Shown here: piece by piece, positions 14,859 to 26,267 of the stretch
Position numbering within the stretch: position 1 is the first letter of the stretch
How the letters are laid out: each line of letters begins with the position of its first letter
Assembly (NCBI GenBank): GCA_964493075.1
Contig: CAZBNU010000012.1
Coordinates: forward strand, 1-39,941
DNA from: SLFT01 sp964493075
GTDB lineage: Bacteria > Hydrogenedentota > Hydrogenedentia > Hydrogenedentales > CAITNO01
Direction of reading: 5' to 3'
Length of the DNA stretch: 39,941 nt
Position numbers and translations under genes: made by a program
Notes under the pieces: model-generated
What the model was told of the DNA's origin: nothing
The model's input: only the letters and a program-made list of their open reading frames with translations
Databases searched by the model: none

Positions 14859-15800
14859 TTAATGTTCGTGGTGTTCGTGGCCGTGGGTGGCTTCGTGGAT
14901 GATAATCCCGCCGCCATTGACAGGAAAGTCGTTGCCCAGGTTGTGTTCCGTGCCATCAGAGACAAAACGCAGGAAGGAAACGTGTCCGTCCATGTACAGC
15001 ACGTTACAGCCGCCGGGGATATGGTTAAAGTGGCCCGCGTCATGACCGGAAATACTGTCCCACAACACGGGAAGCAGTGACTGTGCCTGCGCGGACGCGC
15101 CCGGGTTGTTGATGTCGGTTATCAGGAACCGTTCAATGCCTTCTCGAAACCTATACACCGTTGTGGCTGGATCCGTCAAACTCAACGGTTCCGCAAGTTC
15201 CCAATCTTTGTGCGCGAGCAGCGGATCTCCTTCCAAACGATGCATCAACCCGTCCGGCTCTGCCATCAACGCTTCTTCAAAGTGATGCAGCGCCTCTTCG
15301 GTGTCCAGTGTTCCGGGATTGAGCGCCCAGCCGAAGTAGATGTAGGGATGCTCGTAAACCTCCCCTGGCTCCACGATACCATCGCCTGCATTCGGCAGGT
15401 GACCATGCTCATAAGCCTCTTCCCAAATGCTGGATGGGTTTTGGCCTTCATCCCACAGTTGCACCGGGGTGCCCGCAAAAGGGGAACTGGGACAAACCAA
15501 TACGGCAAGGTCATTCAGGTATTCAGGATACAACTGTGTCATATCCATGATCGCGCTGAGTCCCTCTATGGGCGTGCCGTCGTAGTGGGTGGCTTTCACC
15601 GTGGGAAAATTTTCGCCATTGCTTTCGTTGGCGTACATCTTCAACGAAAGGCCGATCTGTTTGAGATTGTTCTGGCATGATGATCGCCGAGCAGACTCAC
15701 GTGCCCGCGCCAATGCCGGCAGCAGTATAGCCGCCAGAATACCAATAATGGCAATAACCACCAATAATTCGATCAGGGTAAACCCTTTATTTCTAATCAT
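14859..15800 (-). CDS. pseudopilin-like protein with DUF1559/H-X9-DG fold and His-rich tail
   Basis: 313 residues from the ATG at 15800, with GGAG nearby upstream. The N-terminus 'MIRNKGFTLIELLVVIAIIGILAA' is a type IV prepilin signal: cleavage after G6, then F-T-L-I-E and a hydrophobic helix. The C-terminal region holds 'HIPGGCNVLYMDGHVSFLRF', the H-X9-DG motif with one extra residue. The last residues, 'HEATHGHEHHEH', are histidine-rich and could bind metal. Acidic patches fill the middle, with one potential Cys pair. Such proteins are abundant in Planctomycetes and Lentisphaerae but their individual roles are rarely known. The gene follows the His/Cys membrane protein by about 70 bases on the same strand. 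A metal-handling role is inferred from the His tail and neighbour. Confidence 0.85.
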   Translation of the reverse strand: MIRNKGFTLIELLVVIAIIGILAAILLPALARARESARRSSCQNNLKQIGLSLKMYANESNGENFPTVKATHYDGTPIEGLSAIMDMTQLYPEYLNDLAVLVCPSSPFAGTPVQLWDEGQNPSSIWEEAYEHGHLPNAGDGIVEPGEVYEHPYIYFGWALNPGTLDTEEALHHFEEALMAEPDGLMHRLEGDPLLAHKDWELAEPLSLTDPATTVYRFREGIERFLITDINNPGASAQAQSLLPVLWDSISGHDAGHFNHIPGGCNVLYMDGHVSFLRFVSDGTEHNLGNDFPVNGGGIIIHEATHGHEHHEH

Positions 15801-15870
15801 AATGATTGCTCCTGTTTTCAAAAAAAACGCTACACCTGCATGGCGCAAGCACACATGCAGTTACAACAGG

Positions 15871-16197
15871 TTAGTTTGAAAACAGGAAAGGAGGACCCCG
15901 TGTGGAGCAGGGGGCGACGAAATGGATAGGGGAGAGCAGTATGGCGAATGTACAGACTTCATAGACTGCCTGTTGCATGGCGGGAAAAACCGCAGCAATG
16001 ATGAGCAGCGGCAGATTCAGGGTGATGCTCAGGAAGGGGCAAGAATCTTTTTCACACTCATGTTCATCGGGATGGTGATGGTGGAAACCAAAAGTGTACA
16101 CGGTCACCACTGCCCACACAAGCAGCAAGGCGCACCAGAGAATCCGGCGCGCAAGGCGCATTCCCTTTTTGCCAACTATGCTGCTTTGTCTTATCAC
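15871..16197 (-). CDS. small His/Cys-rich membrane protein, DUF2946-like
   Basis: 108 residues from a GTG at 16197, or 96 from an ATG at 16161; ribosome sites for both are poor, so the start is uncertain. A hydrophobic segment ('ILWCALLLVWAVVTVYTFGF') is followed by 'HHHHPDEHECEKDSCPF', a likely metal-binding loop with six His/Cys ligands. A second hydrophobic stretch follows, and the end 'APCSTRGPPFLFSN' carries the R-[GA]-P-P ending seen in DUF2946-type proteins, which are often found beside metal transport genes. It sits directly downstream of a Fur-family-like operator and upstream of the His-tailed pseudopilin. Which metal is bound cannot be told. Confidence 0.65.
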   Translation of the reverse strand: MIRQSSIVGKKGMRLARRILWCALLLVWAVVTVYTFGFHHHHPDEHECEKDSCPFLSITLNLPLLIIAAVFPAMQQAVYEVCTFAILLSPIHFVAPCSTRGPPFLFSN

Positions 16198-16208
16198 AAT
16201 GAAACCCG

Positions 16209-16239
16209 TCTCATTTCGTTAATGAGAATAGATTATCAT
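16209..16239 (-). promoter_or_regulatory. overlapping palindromes resembling a Fur-family operator
   Basis: Two inverted repeats share their middle arm. TCTCATT-N5-AATGAGA (16209-16227) is perfect. ATGAGAAT-N2-ATTATCAT (16222-16239) has one mismatch in eight. The right part resembles the Fur box, TGATAAT-N-ATTATCA, with one extra central base. It lies 12-42 bases upstream of the GTG of the His/Cys membrane protein. Zur, PerR and other Fur relatives use similar sites, so the metal is not determined. Confidence 0.5.
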
Positions 16240-16246
16240 ATAGTGA

Positions 16247-17899
16247 TCAGGACTGCAACTTTTCTGCGATTTCGATTTCCTTTTGTGCCATTTCGCGCAA
16301 TTTATATTTTTGGATTTTCCCGTTGGCCGTCAGGGGAAATTCACTAACGAAGTAGTAGTATTTGGGGACTTTGTATCGGGCAATGCGCTGTACCGCATAG
16401 TCGCGAATATCGGCATCGGTGATATCAGCATTCTGTTTGCGTATGATGAAGGCGCCTACAACCTCGCCAAAACGTTCATCGGGAACGCCAATAACCTGTG
16501 CGTCCTGAATGCCCGGCATCGTCAGCAGGAATTCCTCCACTTCACGGGGGGAGATGTTTTCGCCGCCCCGTATTATCATGTCTTTGCTGCGTCCGGTGAT
16601 GCGGTAATAGCCATGTTCATCGCAGGTGGCGAGGTCGCCAGAATGGAGCCACCCCTCGGCATCAATGGCAGTCGCCGTCGCTTCCGGCATGTTGTAGTAA
16701 CCCTTCATCACATTATAGCCCCGGCAACAGAGTTCCCCCTGTTCATTTGTCCCAAGGGTCGCACCGGTGTCGGGGTCAACGATCTTCACCTCGATACCGG
16801 GCAGCACCGTACCCACCGTGCCAACGCGCCGTTCGATGGTATCGTCGGTGCTGGTCTGGGTAATCACGGGGGACGCTTCGGTCAGTCCGTAGGCAATCGT
16901 AATTTCACGGCAGTGCATTTTTTCTATAACCTGCTTCATAATCTCCACCGGACAGGGCGAACCTGCCATGATTCCTGTGCGCAACGAGGAAAGATCGAAC
17001 ATATCAAACATGGGATGGTGCAATTCCGCATTGAACATGGTGGGTACGCCGTATAAGGCAGTACACTTTTCCTTTTGCACCGCTGCCAGCGTCAGCAGAG
17101 GATCAAAGTTTTCCACCATCACGAGCGTGCCGCCGTGGGTGACGATGGCCATGACGCCCAGCACAATGCCAAAGCAGTGAAACAGAGGTACGGGCAGGCA
17201 GAGCCGGTCGTCTTCTGTGAAATTTTGCCGCTCACCAATATAGAAGCCATTGTTAACGATATTGCGGTGGGTGAGCATAACGCCCTTGGGGAAGCCTGTC
17301 GTCCCGGAGGTGTATTGCATGTTGACCACATCGTTACAGCACACGGTATCTTTGGCGCTGTTGAGCAGATCATCCGACTCGTGACTGCCAAGTTGGAGCA
17401 ACTCCGGCATATTGTACATACCGCGGTGCTTCTCCTGGCCGATGAAGATGACGCTTTGAAGTTCTGGGAAGGCTTTGCTGCCGATGATGCCTCGTGCGCG
17501 GGTGCGTAACTCAGGAACCAGTTCATAGACGGTTTCAATGTAATTGACATCCCTGAAGCCGTCCACAATTGCCAACGCCTTCATATCTGACTGCTTCAGC
17601 ACATAGGCCAGTTCATGACTTTTATAAGAGGTGTTCACGGTGACCAGCACAATGCCGATCTGTGCCGTGGCAAAAAGGAAGGTAAGCCAATCGGGCACAT
17701 TGCGCGCCCAGATGCCCAGATGGTCGCCGGGACGGAGTCCGAGGGCGAGCAGACTTTTTGAGAGATGATCCACCCGTTCGGCAAAGGTGTGCCACGTGAA
17801 GCGGAGGTTGCGGTCGGGGTAAATGATAAAATCCCGGTCGGCGTTACGTGCCGCCTGCTCTCGAAAGATTTCCCCTATGGTCTTTTCAATGTAGTCCAT
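16247..17899 (-). CDS. AMP-forming acyl-CoA ligase
   Basis: 550 residues from the ATG at 17899 (GGAG seven bases upstream). Adenylate-forming motifs are complete: 'MQYTSGTTGFPKGVML' (P-loop), 'YGLTEASPV', 'GWLHSGDLATCDEHGYYRI' (Asp for the ribose), 'GRSKDMIIRGGENISP' (hinge), and 'LTANGKIQKYKLRE', whose Lys catalyses adenylation. The sequence falls with medium/long-chain acyl-CoA synthetases; the acid is not determined. It follows the XRE-cupin gene by about 30 bases, a repeated pairing in anaerobes, which suggests control by a metabolite bound to the cupin. Confidence 0.92.
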   Translation of the reverse strand: MDYIEKTIGEIFREQAARNADRDFIIYPDRNLRFTWHTFAERVDHLSKSLLALGLRPGDHLGIWARNVPDWLTFLFATAQIGIVLVTVNTSYKSHELAYVLKQSDMKALAIVDGFRDVNYIETVYELVPELRTRARGIIGSKAFPELQSVIFIGQEKHRGMYNMPELLQLGSHESDDLLNSAKDTVCCNDVVNMQYTSGTTGFPKGVMLTHRNIVNNGFYIGERQNFTEDDRLCLPVPLFHCFGIVLGVMAIVTHGGTLVMVENFDPLLTLAAVQKEKCTALYGVPTMFNAELHHPMFDMFDLSSLRTGIMAGSPCPVEIMKQVIEKMHCREITIAYGLTEASPVITQTSTDDTIERRVGTVGTVLPGIEVKIVDPDTGATLGTNEQGELCCRGYNVMKGYYNMPEATATAIDAEGWLHSGDLATCDEHGYYRITGRSKDMIIRGGENISPREVEEFLLTMPGIQDAQVIGVPDERFGEVVGAFIIRKQNADITDADIRDYAVQRIARYKVPKYYYFVSEFPLTANGKIQKYKLREMAQKEIEIAEKLQS

Positions 17900-17929
17900 G
17901 GTTCTCTCCAGCACTCGGTTGGTTTCGGC

Positions 17930-18505
17930 TTAGAAGGGGGCAAACACGACGGCAAGCAGTTTGGCGTCGGTGTCGCCTGTGGCGCACACTTCATGGGGTA
18001 CGATGGAGTCGTAGTAGATGCTGTCCCCTTCTGTTAGTGTGAATGAATCCTTGCCATAGGAGACATGAATGGAACCCTGTAGTACGTAGATGAATTCTTC
18101 TCCTTCGTGCGAGGAAAGTTGCGGGGGGTGGGCGTGCCCCTGGCGCACAGTGACCACAAACGGCTCCATGTGCCGATCTTTTTTGTGGGAGGCAAGGGAA
18201 TAGAAATCAAGGGCATTTTGACCGCAGGGTTCCGCCCCCGAAAAACGCACCACCTCATCGGCATTGCCGCCGCGCACCACCACCGGGCCGCTGTACGCCT
18301 CATCATCCAGAAAGGTTCCGAGCCGTACGCCCAGCGCCCGGGCAAGTTTCATCAGCGGCGCAAGGGAAGGCAGGGTCTTGCCTGCCTCAACCTGTTCGAT
18401 AAGTTCCCGGCTCAATTGACTTTGCTGGGCCAGTGCATCAACGCTCAACTGCTGTTCTTCGCGAAGTTGGCGCACCTTCTCTCCGAGATGGCGTTCTGTA
18501 GTCAT
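17930..18505 (-). CDS. XRE-family regulator with cupin domain
   Basis: 191 residues. An N-terminal HTH (about 8-62: 'LGEKVRQLREEQQLSVDALAQQSQLSRELIEQVEAG' pattern) is joined to a C-terminal cupin (about 110-188: 'HAHPPQLSSHEGEEFIYVLQG' and 'LTEGDSIYYDSIVPHEVCA'), containing the HxH..E and H ligands of the metal site. Such single-domain-pair regulators sense a small carboxylate or amine and control a neighbouring enzyme. The acyl-CoA ligase downstream is the probable target. A TATACT on the minus strand at about 18590 may be its -10 box, but the -35 is poor. Confidence 0.9.
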   Translation of the reverse strand: MTTERHLGEKVRQLREEQQLSVDALAQQSQLSRELIEQVEAGKTLPSLAPLMKLARALGVRLGTFLDDEAYSGPVVVRGGNADEVVRFSGAEPCGQNALDFYSLASHKKDRHMEPFVVTVRQGHAHPPQLSSHEGEEFIYVLQGSIHVSYGKDSFTLTEGDSIYYDSIVPHEVCATGDTDAKLLAVVFAPF

Positions 18506-18628
18506 TGTTGTGGCTCCTTAAAAATTCGGATTTCCCGATCTGATCGCGTCCGCATGGTGGGAGTCACGCTTGCAGTCGCATGATGCAAAGTATACCTGAT
18601 TGCTGGTCGTATAATCACAAGGAAACAT

Positions 18629-18660
18629 TGACGACCCGGAGGTTGACATCCGGGTCGTCA
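18629..18660 (-). terminator. terminator of the hydrogenase operon
   Basis: A perfect 12-bp stem, TGACGACCCGGA (18629-18640) with its complement (18649-18660), and an eight-base loop. It lies 40 bases beyond the hydA stop. The minus-strand tail is ATGTTTCC, with few T, so it may work as a strong hairpin rather than a classic intrinsic terminator. Confidence 0.65.
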
Positions 18661-18699
18661 GTTTATAGAAACACGACATAATGTCGTGAAAGGAGATAG

Positions 18700-20738
18700 T
18701 CAGGATGGTGGCGCTGTAATGGGCTCCAGACTTTGCATTAGTACATCTCGTGCTGTTTCAAAGGTGCACTTTTCCAGATGTATGTTGCCGATGGTGACAT
18801 TGGGGCTTTGACCGCATCGTTCGGTACAGAAAGTGGCGTTGATTTGCACACGGTCTTCAAGGCCATTTTGTTCTGCATAGCCGATGAGTTTTCGCAACAG
18901 TTCCTGTGACCCGTTGAGGAAACAGGTGGTGCCTACACAAACGCGCACCTGAACCTTGTCTTCCGCGGTACCGTTGGCGACAGCCAAATCGAGTTCATGC
19001 AGTCTGCGCCGGCTCTGGTACTGGGTGTGCAGTGCTTCATGGGCTTCGTGACTGCCAGCCTTGCCAAAATGTTCGCAGTAGCATCGGGCAAGTTCCGGAT
19101 TGTCTTGTGCTTTGTGAAAGTCGAGTGTTTTATCATTGTTGTATATGGCGCGGGTACGTTCACGTCTTGCTGCAGGATTGAAGGAGTGCGGCTGACCGGC
19201 GCCGCAAACACAACCGCCGGGACAGGCCATTACTTCTACCAGATGATAGGGGCAATTGCCGTCACGAATTTGTTTTGCAATGGGGGCGACATTGGCGAGT
19301 CCCTGTACAATTGCCAGGCGCAGTTCGACCTCGCCTGCTTGCACAGTGGCTTCACGCAGACCCGCTTCGCCGCGTACCTCGTGAAAGTCCACATTATCTA
19401 GGGCCTTCCTCTGTACTTTTTCTACCGCGTAACGCAGAACGGCCTCAGTCACGCCACCACTGACGCCGAAAATTACACCTGCGCCCGTTTTGAATCCCAG
19501 CGGCATGTCAAAGGATTCCGGTTGTAGCGTTTCCAGTTGCAGGCCGGTTTGCCGTAGCATCAGGCCGAGTTCACCGGTTGTGATCACATGGTTTACTTCG
19601 GGCTTGCCGTCTTTCATGAATTTGTCCTGTTTCGCTTCGGACTTTTTGGCCGTGCAGGGCATAACCGATACGATCACGAGTTCTTTGTCTTCAAGGGCGA
19701 TGTGTTTGGGAAGTACTTTGCGTGCCACGGCGCCAAACATCTGCTGCGGCGACTTACAGCTGGACAGGTGGGGCAGTAACTCATGATGATACTGTTCCGC
19801 GAATTTTACCCAGGCTGGGCAGCAGGAGGTAAACAGAGGGAGTTCACCGCCGTTATTCACACGATCCAGAAATTCTTCACTCTCTTCGATGACGGTCATA
19901 TCTGCCGTAAACGATGTGTCGTACACCTTCGCAAAACCAATTGCTTTTAGAGCGGCCACAGCCTGACCCGTGGTGATTGAACCCGGGGCCATGCCGAAGT
20001 ATTCGCCCAGGCCTACGCGGACGGCAGGCGCTATCTGCGCCACTACAACCTTGTTCGGGTCGTCCAGATCGTCCCATACAGCATCAATCTCCGGTTTCGG
20101 CGTTAACGCGCCGGTGGGGCACACGGTTGCGCAGAGACCACAATTTACGCATTCCACGGCATCCAGTTTGTGGTCAAACGCGGGGACCACCGCGCTGTTC
20201 GCGCCGCGAAACGCGAAATCAATAGCGCCAACGCCCTGTATCTCGTGGCAGGCCCTTACGCAGTCGCCGCAAAGCACACACTTGTTGGGATCGCGCACCA
20301 GCGAGCAGGTGGATCGGTCTATCTCACGGGGCTTGTGTATGGGCTTATACCGGAGTTCTTCAATGCCCATCCGTTCCGCCAGTTCGCGCAAGCGGCATGT
20401 GGCGCTCCGTGAGCAGGTCGGACAGTTCATATCATGATTAGCCAGCAGTAATTCGATGGAAATCTTTCGGATGTCGCGTACCTGTTTGGTATTTGTTTTG
20501 ACGCGCATGCCGGGTTCTGGCGTTACCGAACAGGAGGCGTTGATACCGCGTCCTTCAATATCCACCAGGCACAGACGGCACGCGCCGTATACGCTGAGTT
20601 CAGAATGATAGCAGAATGTTGGAATATCAATGCCGGCCTTCCGTGCTACTTCCAGCACATTCCGTTCGCCTTCAATGGGTATCTCGCGATTGTCAATAGT
20701 TATGGTCTGAGGCGTGTCTGGCATAGTGTTCTGGTTCA

Positions 20739-20739
<1 letters not shown>
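18700..20739 (-). CDS. hydA: [FeFe]-hydrogenase catalytic subunit HydA (trimeric type)
   Basis: 679 residues. Domains in order: [2Fe-2S] ferredoxin (C43, C54, C57, C70), His/Cys [4Fe-4S] (H102, C106, C109, C115), two [4Fe-4S] clusters (about 154-164 and 197-207), and the H-cluster domain. The latter has TSCCPAW (304-310), MPCTAKKSEA (360-369) and MACPGGCVCGAGQP (504-517), so all H-cluster ligands are present. A C-terminal thioredoxin-like [2Fe-2S] domain ('CVGTTC ... CTERCGQSP') follows, as in the HydABC enzymes of Thermotoga type. With HydB and HydC it would run H2 formation from NADH and reduced ferredoxin, or the reverse, by electron bifurcation. The ATG shares a base with the hydB stop (TAATG). 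Maturases HydE, HydF and HydG are not in this window. Confidence 0.97.
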
Positions 20740-22793
<2,054 letters not shown>

Positions 22794-22797
<4 letters not shown>

Positions 22798-23285
22798 GCT
22801 TCCTTCTCCTGTTCCATTATTTTGTCTATAACTGCCGTGCAGGCGTCCGGAGTCATTTGGCCATGAACGGTTTCATTGATCATCATTACAGGCGCTAATC
22901 CGCAAGCGCCAATGCAGGATACGGTTTCAAGGGTAAACAACAGATCTTCCGTAGTTTTCTGTCCTTCTTTCAAGCCTAATTTCTTCTGGATGGCGCTGAT
23001 GAGTCCCTCGGAATTTTTCACGTGGCAGGCAGTGCCATCGCATACATGAATGACGTATTTCCCTTTGGGTTCCAGGGCAAAGTGGGCATAGAAGGTGGCG
23101 ACACCAAAAACGCGCGCTGGCGGGAGACCCAGTGAAGTGGCGACGTAGGCCAGCGCCTCTTTTGGGAGATACCGATACTCCGCCTGCACAGCCTGCAGAA
23201 CAGGCACCAACTTTGCCGGGTTTCGCTCATAGCGGTCTAGTATCTCGCAAATCTTTTCATAATTTCTTATCGTTGCTTGTTTCAT
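22794..23285 (-). CDS. hydC: HydC, NuoE-like [2Fe-2S] subunit of the hydrogenase
   Basis: 163 residues. The N-terminal helical part ('VPVLQAVQAEYRYLPKEAL', 'VFGVATFYAHF') and the C-terminal thioredoxin-like fold with 'CDGTACHVK' and 'CIGACGLAPVMMIN' place it in the 24-kDa NuoE family. The four cysteines hold one [2Fe-2S] cluster that passes electrons beside the HydB flavin. The gene overlaps hydB by four bases (ATGA), and it starts 53 bases after the SpoIIE-type phosphatase gene, the only clear internal gap of the operon. Confidence 0.95.
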
Positions 23286-23338
23286 TGTTACTAATCCTTC
23301 GTTTTTGAAAATGCTATGGGTAACTGCGGATAGGATTG

Positions 23339-24520
23339 CTACACACAGGAAATACTCGTTTGCTTCAAATAGGTCGTCTCCAGAATCCTGGCTACGCGCT
23401 TGACAATATTGCGGCGGATTTCCAGGTCCAAAGGTAATTTTGGATCCTGATGCGCTTCGTTGATACGGCTGCCCACAACAAATTCGATGATGTCGCTTTC
23501 GAGCAGAAGCCGCGCCAGTCGTTCCGCTGGGTTGCTGTCATAGAGGGGCGCATGTTCTTCAAGCAGTTTTGCTGTTTTGGTCAGGGTAAGAATCCCTTCC
23601 GTTATCAAGTCCACGCCCTTCATGATGGACAGAGGCGGTAAATCATGGGACATGCTTGTTAAATCCAGATGTACAGGCCTGTTCAATTCCCGGCTGATGA
23701 TTTTTGTGGTGGTGCCGCCGCAGATTACGCGCTTGCCGTCATAATCAGCCAGTTTATGGGCATATTCCATATCGCGGTTGGTGTCGAACGGCGGCCCAGT
23801 CAAGGCAATTAATTTTCTCGGGCGGCGGAAATAAATCACTCCGCAAGTCATATCGTCCTGCGCTTTTCGTAGGGGTTCTTTGGTAAGCGCCTCTTTTACC
23901 ACGTTTTCACTCAAATCCCGTGCTGAAATATTCGGTTCTGCCTGTATCTGCTCACACACAAAAGCGCTGAAATTACGGTGGCGCCACCCCAGAGGATACG
24001 CCGATGTGCCAAGTCCCGATTGAGTGATGCCATCGCTGACGGCAATAATACGGTCTCCAGGCTGTATTTCTGCGTGCGCAAAACGCAACGTTCTGTCCTG
24101 CCAATGAGGCGAAGCCATTTCCTCGTGCGGCAGAGGCTGTATTGTTCCCTCGCGAATAAACAGGAAAGGAGGGTTGTCCATTTCAATAATTTTAGCCTTG
24201 CCGTTTGCACTGCAATCCACAATTGTAAATGTGGCATAACTGATCTTACGCACCTGGCACACGGGCAGGGCGTTCATCATGACCTCTGCGGAATGGAGGA
24301 AGTTCATTTCACTGGCGGCAAACTTTACTGCCATGGTGGCAGTCATTCCGGCAAGAATATTGGCTTTAACGCCGCTACCCAAACCGTCGGATAACGCCGT
24401 GATAACGCGATGTCCGCCATCAAATTTCTGTGACTTGAATACATCGCCACAGATATTCTGGCCCTGTTTACGTTCCTGGCTGTATTCTACTTCCAGGAAA
24501 AGGCTTGTGTCATGGGTCAT
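23339..24520 (-). CDS. SpoIIE-type PP2C phosphatase of the hydrogenase operon
   Basis: 393 residues from the ATG at 24520, which follows AAAGGAGG at ideal distance; the frame extends upstream but without a ribosome site. The PP2C/SpoIIE core (about 1-225) has 'ALSDGLGSGVKAN' and 'IIAVSDGITQ', with the Asp residues that bind two metal ions, and 'KAQDDMTCGVIYF' near the end of the fold. The remaining 150 residues form a separate domain with 'ICGGTTTKIISRELNR', without a family I can name. It overlaps the sensory hydrogenase gene by 11 bases. Coupling suggests that the phosphatase acts on the signal detected by that sensor; the phosphoprotein substrate is unknown. Confidence 0.88.
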   Translation of the reverse strand: MTHDTSLFLEVEYSQERKQGQNICGDVFKSQKFDGGHRVITALSDGLGSGVKANILAGMTATMAVKFAASEMNFLHSAEVMMNALPVCQVRKISYATFTIVDCSANGKAKIIEMDNPPFLFIREGTIQPLPHEEMASPHWQDRTLRFAHAEIQPGDRIIAVSDGITQSGLGTSAYPLGWRHRNFSAFVCEQIQAEPNISARDLSENVVKEALTKEPLRKAQDDMTCGVIYFRRPRKLIALTGPPFDTNRDMEYAHKLADYDGKRVICGGTTTKIISRELNRPVHLDLTSMSHDLPPLSIMKGVDLITEGILTLTKTAKLLEEHAPLYDSNPAERLARLLLESDIIEFVVGSRINEAHQDPKLPLDLEIRRNIVKRVARILETTYLKQTSISCV

Positions 24521-26267
24521 GGTGGCCTCCTTTGTCCTGGCTGTTGGAGGGGAGTCGCCCGTCGTCCGCTGCATAGCCCTCTGCAATGCTGCGCAGCAGG
24601 ATTTCCGTGTCCGCCATATGTTCACCCAACTGGGACGCGATTTCCTGTACAGTGGAAAGATTACGCCTGATGACTTCCTGTGCCCGCTGGGCGATTTGTT
24701 CCCGCTGTAATTCCCTGTGTGTTACATCAAGCAGGATGGCCCCCACAACTTTGTGCGGTTCAAGAGAGAATACCGTTATATTCAGAAGTTGATCCTTGTA
24801 GTGATAGTGATCATAGTGGATTTCTTCATCGCTGACCAGTACATTTCTGAATAATTCAGTAAAGGGAAGCACTTTGTCGAGGATGCAGTTTTTCAGGCCG
24901 GGACAGACATCATAAATCATGGATACTTCTTCGCCGAACATACGGCCAAAACGATCGTTGCACTCGATAATGTGCAGGTTCGAATCAACAATTACCACGC
25001 CTGAAGGCATGCTGCGTAAGAGGGCGTTGGCCTTTTTATGTGCAAGTTTGCGCATGTAGGATACGCACATGGCCGGTTCCGCTTTTCCTTCGAGTATGGC
25101 CACGGCAAATTCTCGACAGTTATCGTAGCCGCAACCGGAGCAATTCAGTTCATCTTCCACCTTTTCTTTGCCAATCAGGCTCAACGCTCCCCGTAGTTTT
25201 TCTGCATCGTAATTGACGCTTACAACCGGTTCGGATTCGTAGGGTTCGGCTATCGTTACTTTTGGTTCGCGATGAAGCGGCGCAATTGGCGTACACATCT
25301 GCTGCTCTATTCGAAGACGTCTTCCTATCAGGGCTTCTTCAACTTCTGAACAGGGGCCACCGACACAACCGCCTTCGCAAGCCAGCGCTTCTACAAATAT
25401 CGGCGTATGCAGTTGGTGTGCGTCCAGACCCTTGAGCGCCTTGCCGATATTTTCGACACCGGCCAGGGAAACGAAATGAACATGGTTGAAATTACCCAGG
25501 GCTCGGATGGTTTCAATCATGCCGCCTTCGACCGGATATAGGGCGCCTTCTGCCGCTGCTTCAGGAACGAAATTGTCTTCATCTGTGGTTTCTACAGCAG
25601 CCGGGTCCAGTTGCTCCTCCTTAAACCAGTCGCGTAACTCATCGAAGGTTAAGGCGACATTGAGGAGTTGCGGGTGTTCATCGGCTTCGTTTTTCTTGGC
25701 GATGCAGGGGCCTATGAATGCGATATGAATGTTCTTTCCCATTACCTGACGCAATAACTGGCAGTGGGATAACAAAGGGGAGTGCAGGGTTGTAATATTC
25801 GCGGTGTGTTCCGGTAAATACTTGCGCAAATAACTGACTATCACGGGGCATGCGGAGGAAATGTGGATGGCCGGTGCATTGCTTTTTAAGGCTACTGCAA
25901 TGGTGGCGGACACTTCCTGTGCGCCCAGGGCTGTCTCACTGACGCCTCTAAACCCCAGTGTTTTGAGTGCCGCAATTATACGAGCGGCGTCAATGCCGGG
26001 AAATTCGCTGACCCAAGACGGCGCAAGAGACACGTAGACGGGCGTTTCTAGAGAGAGCAGATTTCTGGCACGATTTAGGTCGTTTCTGATATGTTTTGCG
26101 CCTGCAGGGCAGATTGCCACGCAACCACCGCAGGCGACGCAAAGTTCCGGATCGACATGTGCATGGCCATTTTCTACACGGATTGCTTTTACCGGACATT
26201 GACGCAGGCACTTGTAGCAGTCCTGGCATTCCGCGTCAACCGTATAGATAGGGTATTGCCTTGTCAT
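24510..26267 (-). CDS. HydS-like sensory [FeFe]-hydrogenase homologue with PAS domain
   Basis: 585 residues. Order: two-cluster ferredoxin (CQDCYKCLRQC, CVACGGCVAIC; 14-54), a hydrogenase-like domain with altered signatures (SSACPV for TSCCP, GPCIAKKNEA for MPCxxKxxE, CEGGCVGGPC at the third site), a four-Cys cluster domain ('CSGCGYDNCREFA', plus a later Cys, about 375-410), and a PAS domain (about 420-530). One Cys of the first motif is lost while the others stay, so a modified H-cluster is likely. Group C enzymes of this form are thought to sense H2 rather than make it. It has no kinase domain of its own; the SpoIIE-type phosphatase behind it is the probable output. Confidence 0.9.
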   Translation of the reverse strand: MTRQYPIYTVDAECQDCYKCLRQCPVKAIRVENGHAHVDPELCVACGGCVAICPAGAKHIRNDLNRARNLLSLETPVYVSLAPSWVSEFPGIDAARIIAALKTLGFRGVSETALGAQEVSATIAVALKSNAPAIHISSACPVIVSYLRKYLPEHTANITTLHSPLLSHCQLLRQVMGKNIHIAFIGPCIAKKNEADEHPQLLNVALTFDELRDWFKEEQLDPAAVETTDEDNFVPEAAAEGALYPVEGGMIETIRALGNFNHVHFVSLAGVENIGKALKGLDAHQLHTPIFVEALACEGGCVGGPCSEVEEALIGRRLRIEQQMCTPIAPLHREPKVTIAEPYESEPVVSVNYDAEKLRGALSLIGKEKVEDELNCSGCGYDNCREFAVAILEGKAEPAMCVSYMRKLAHKKANALLRSMPSGVVIVDSNLHIIECNDRFGRMFGEEVSMIYDVCPGLKNCILDKVLPFTELFRNVLVSDEEIHYDHYHYKDQLLNITVFSLEPHKVVGAILLDVTHRELQREQIAQRAQEVIRRNLSTVQEIASQLGEHMADTEILLRSIAEGYAADDGRLPSNSQDKGGHHDP

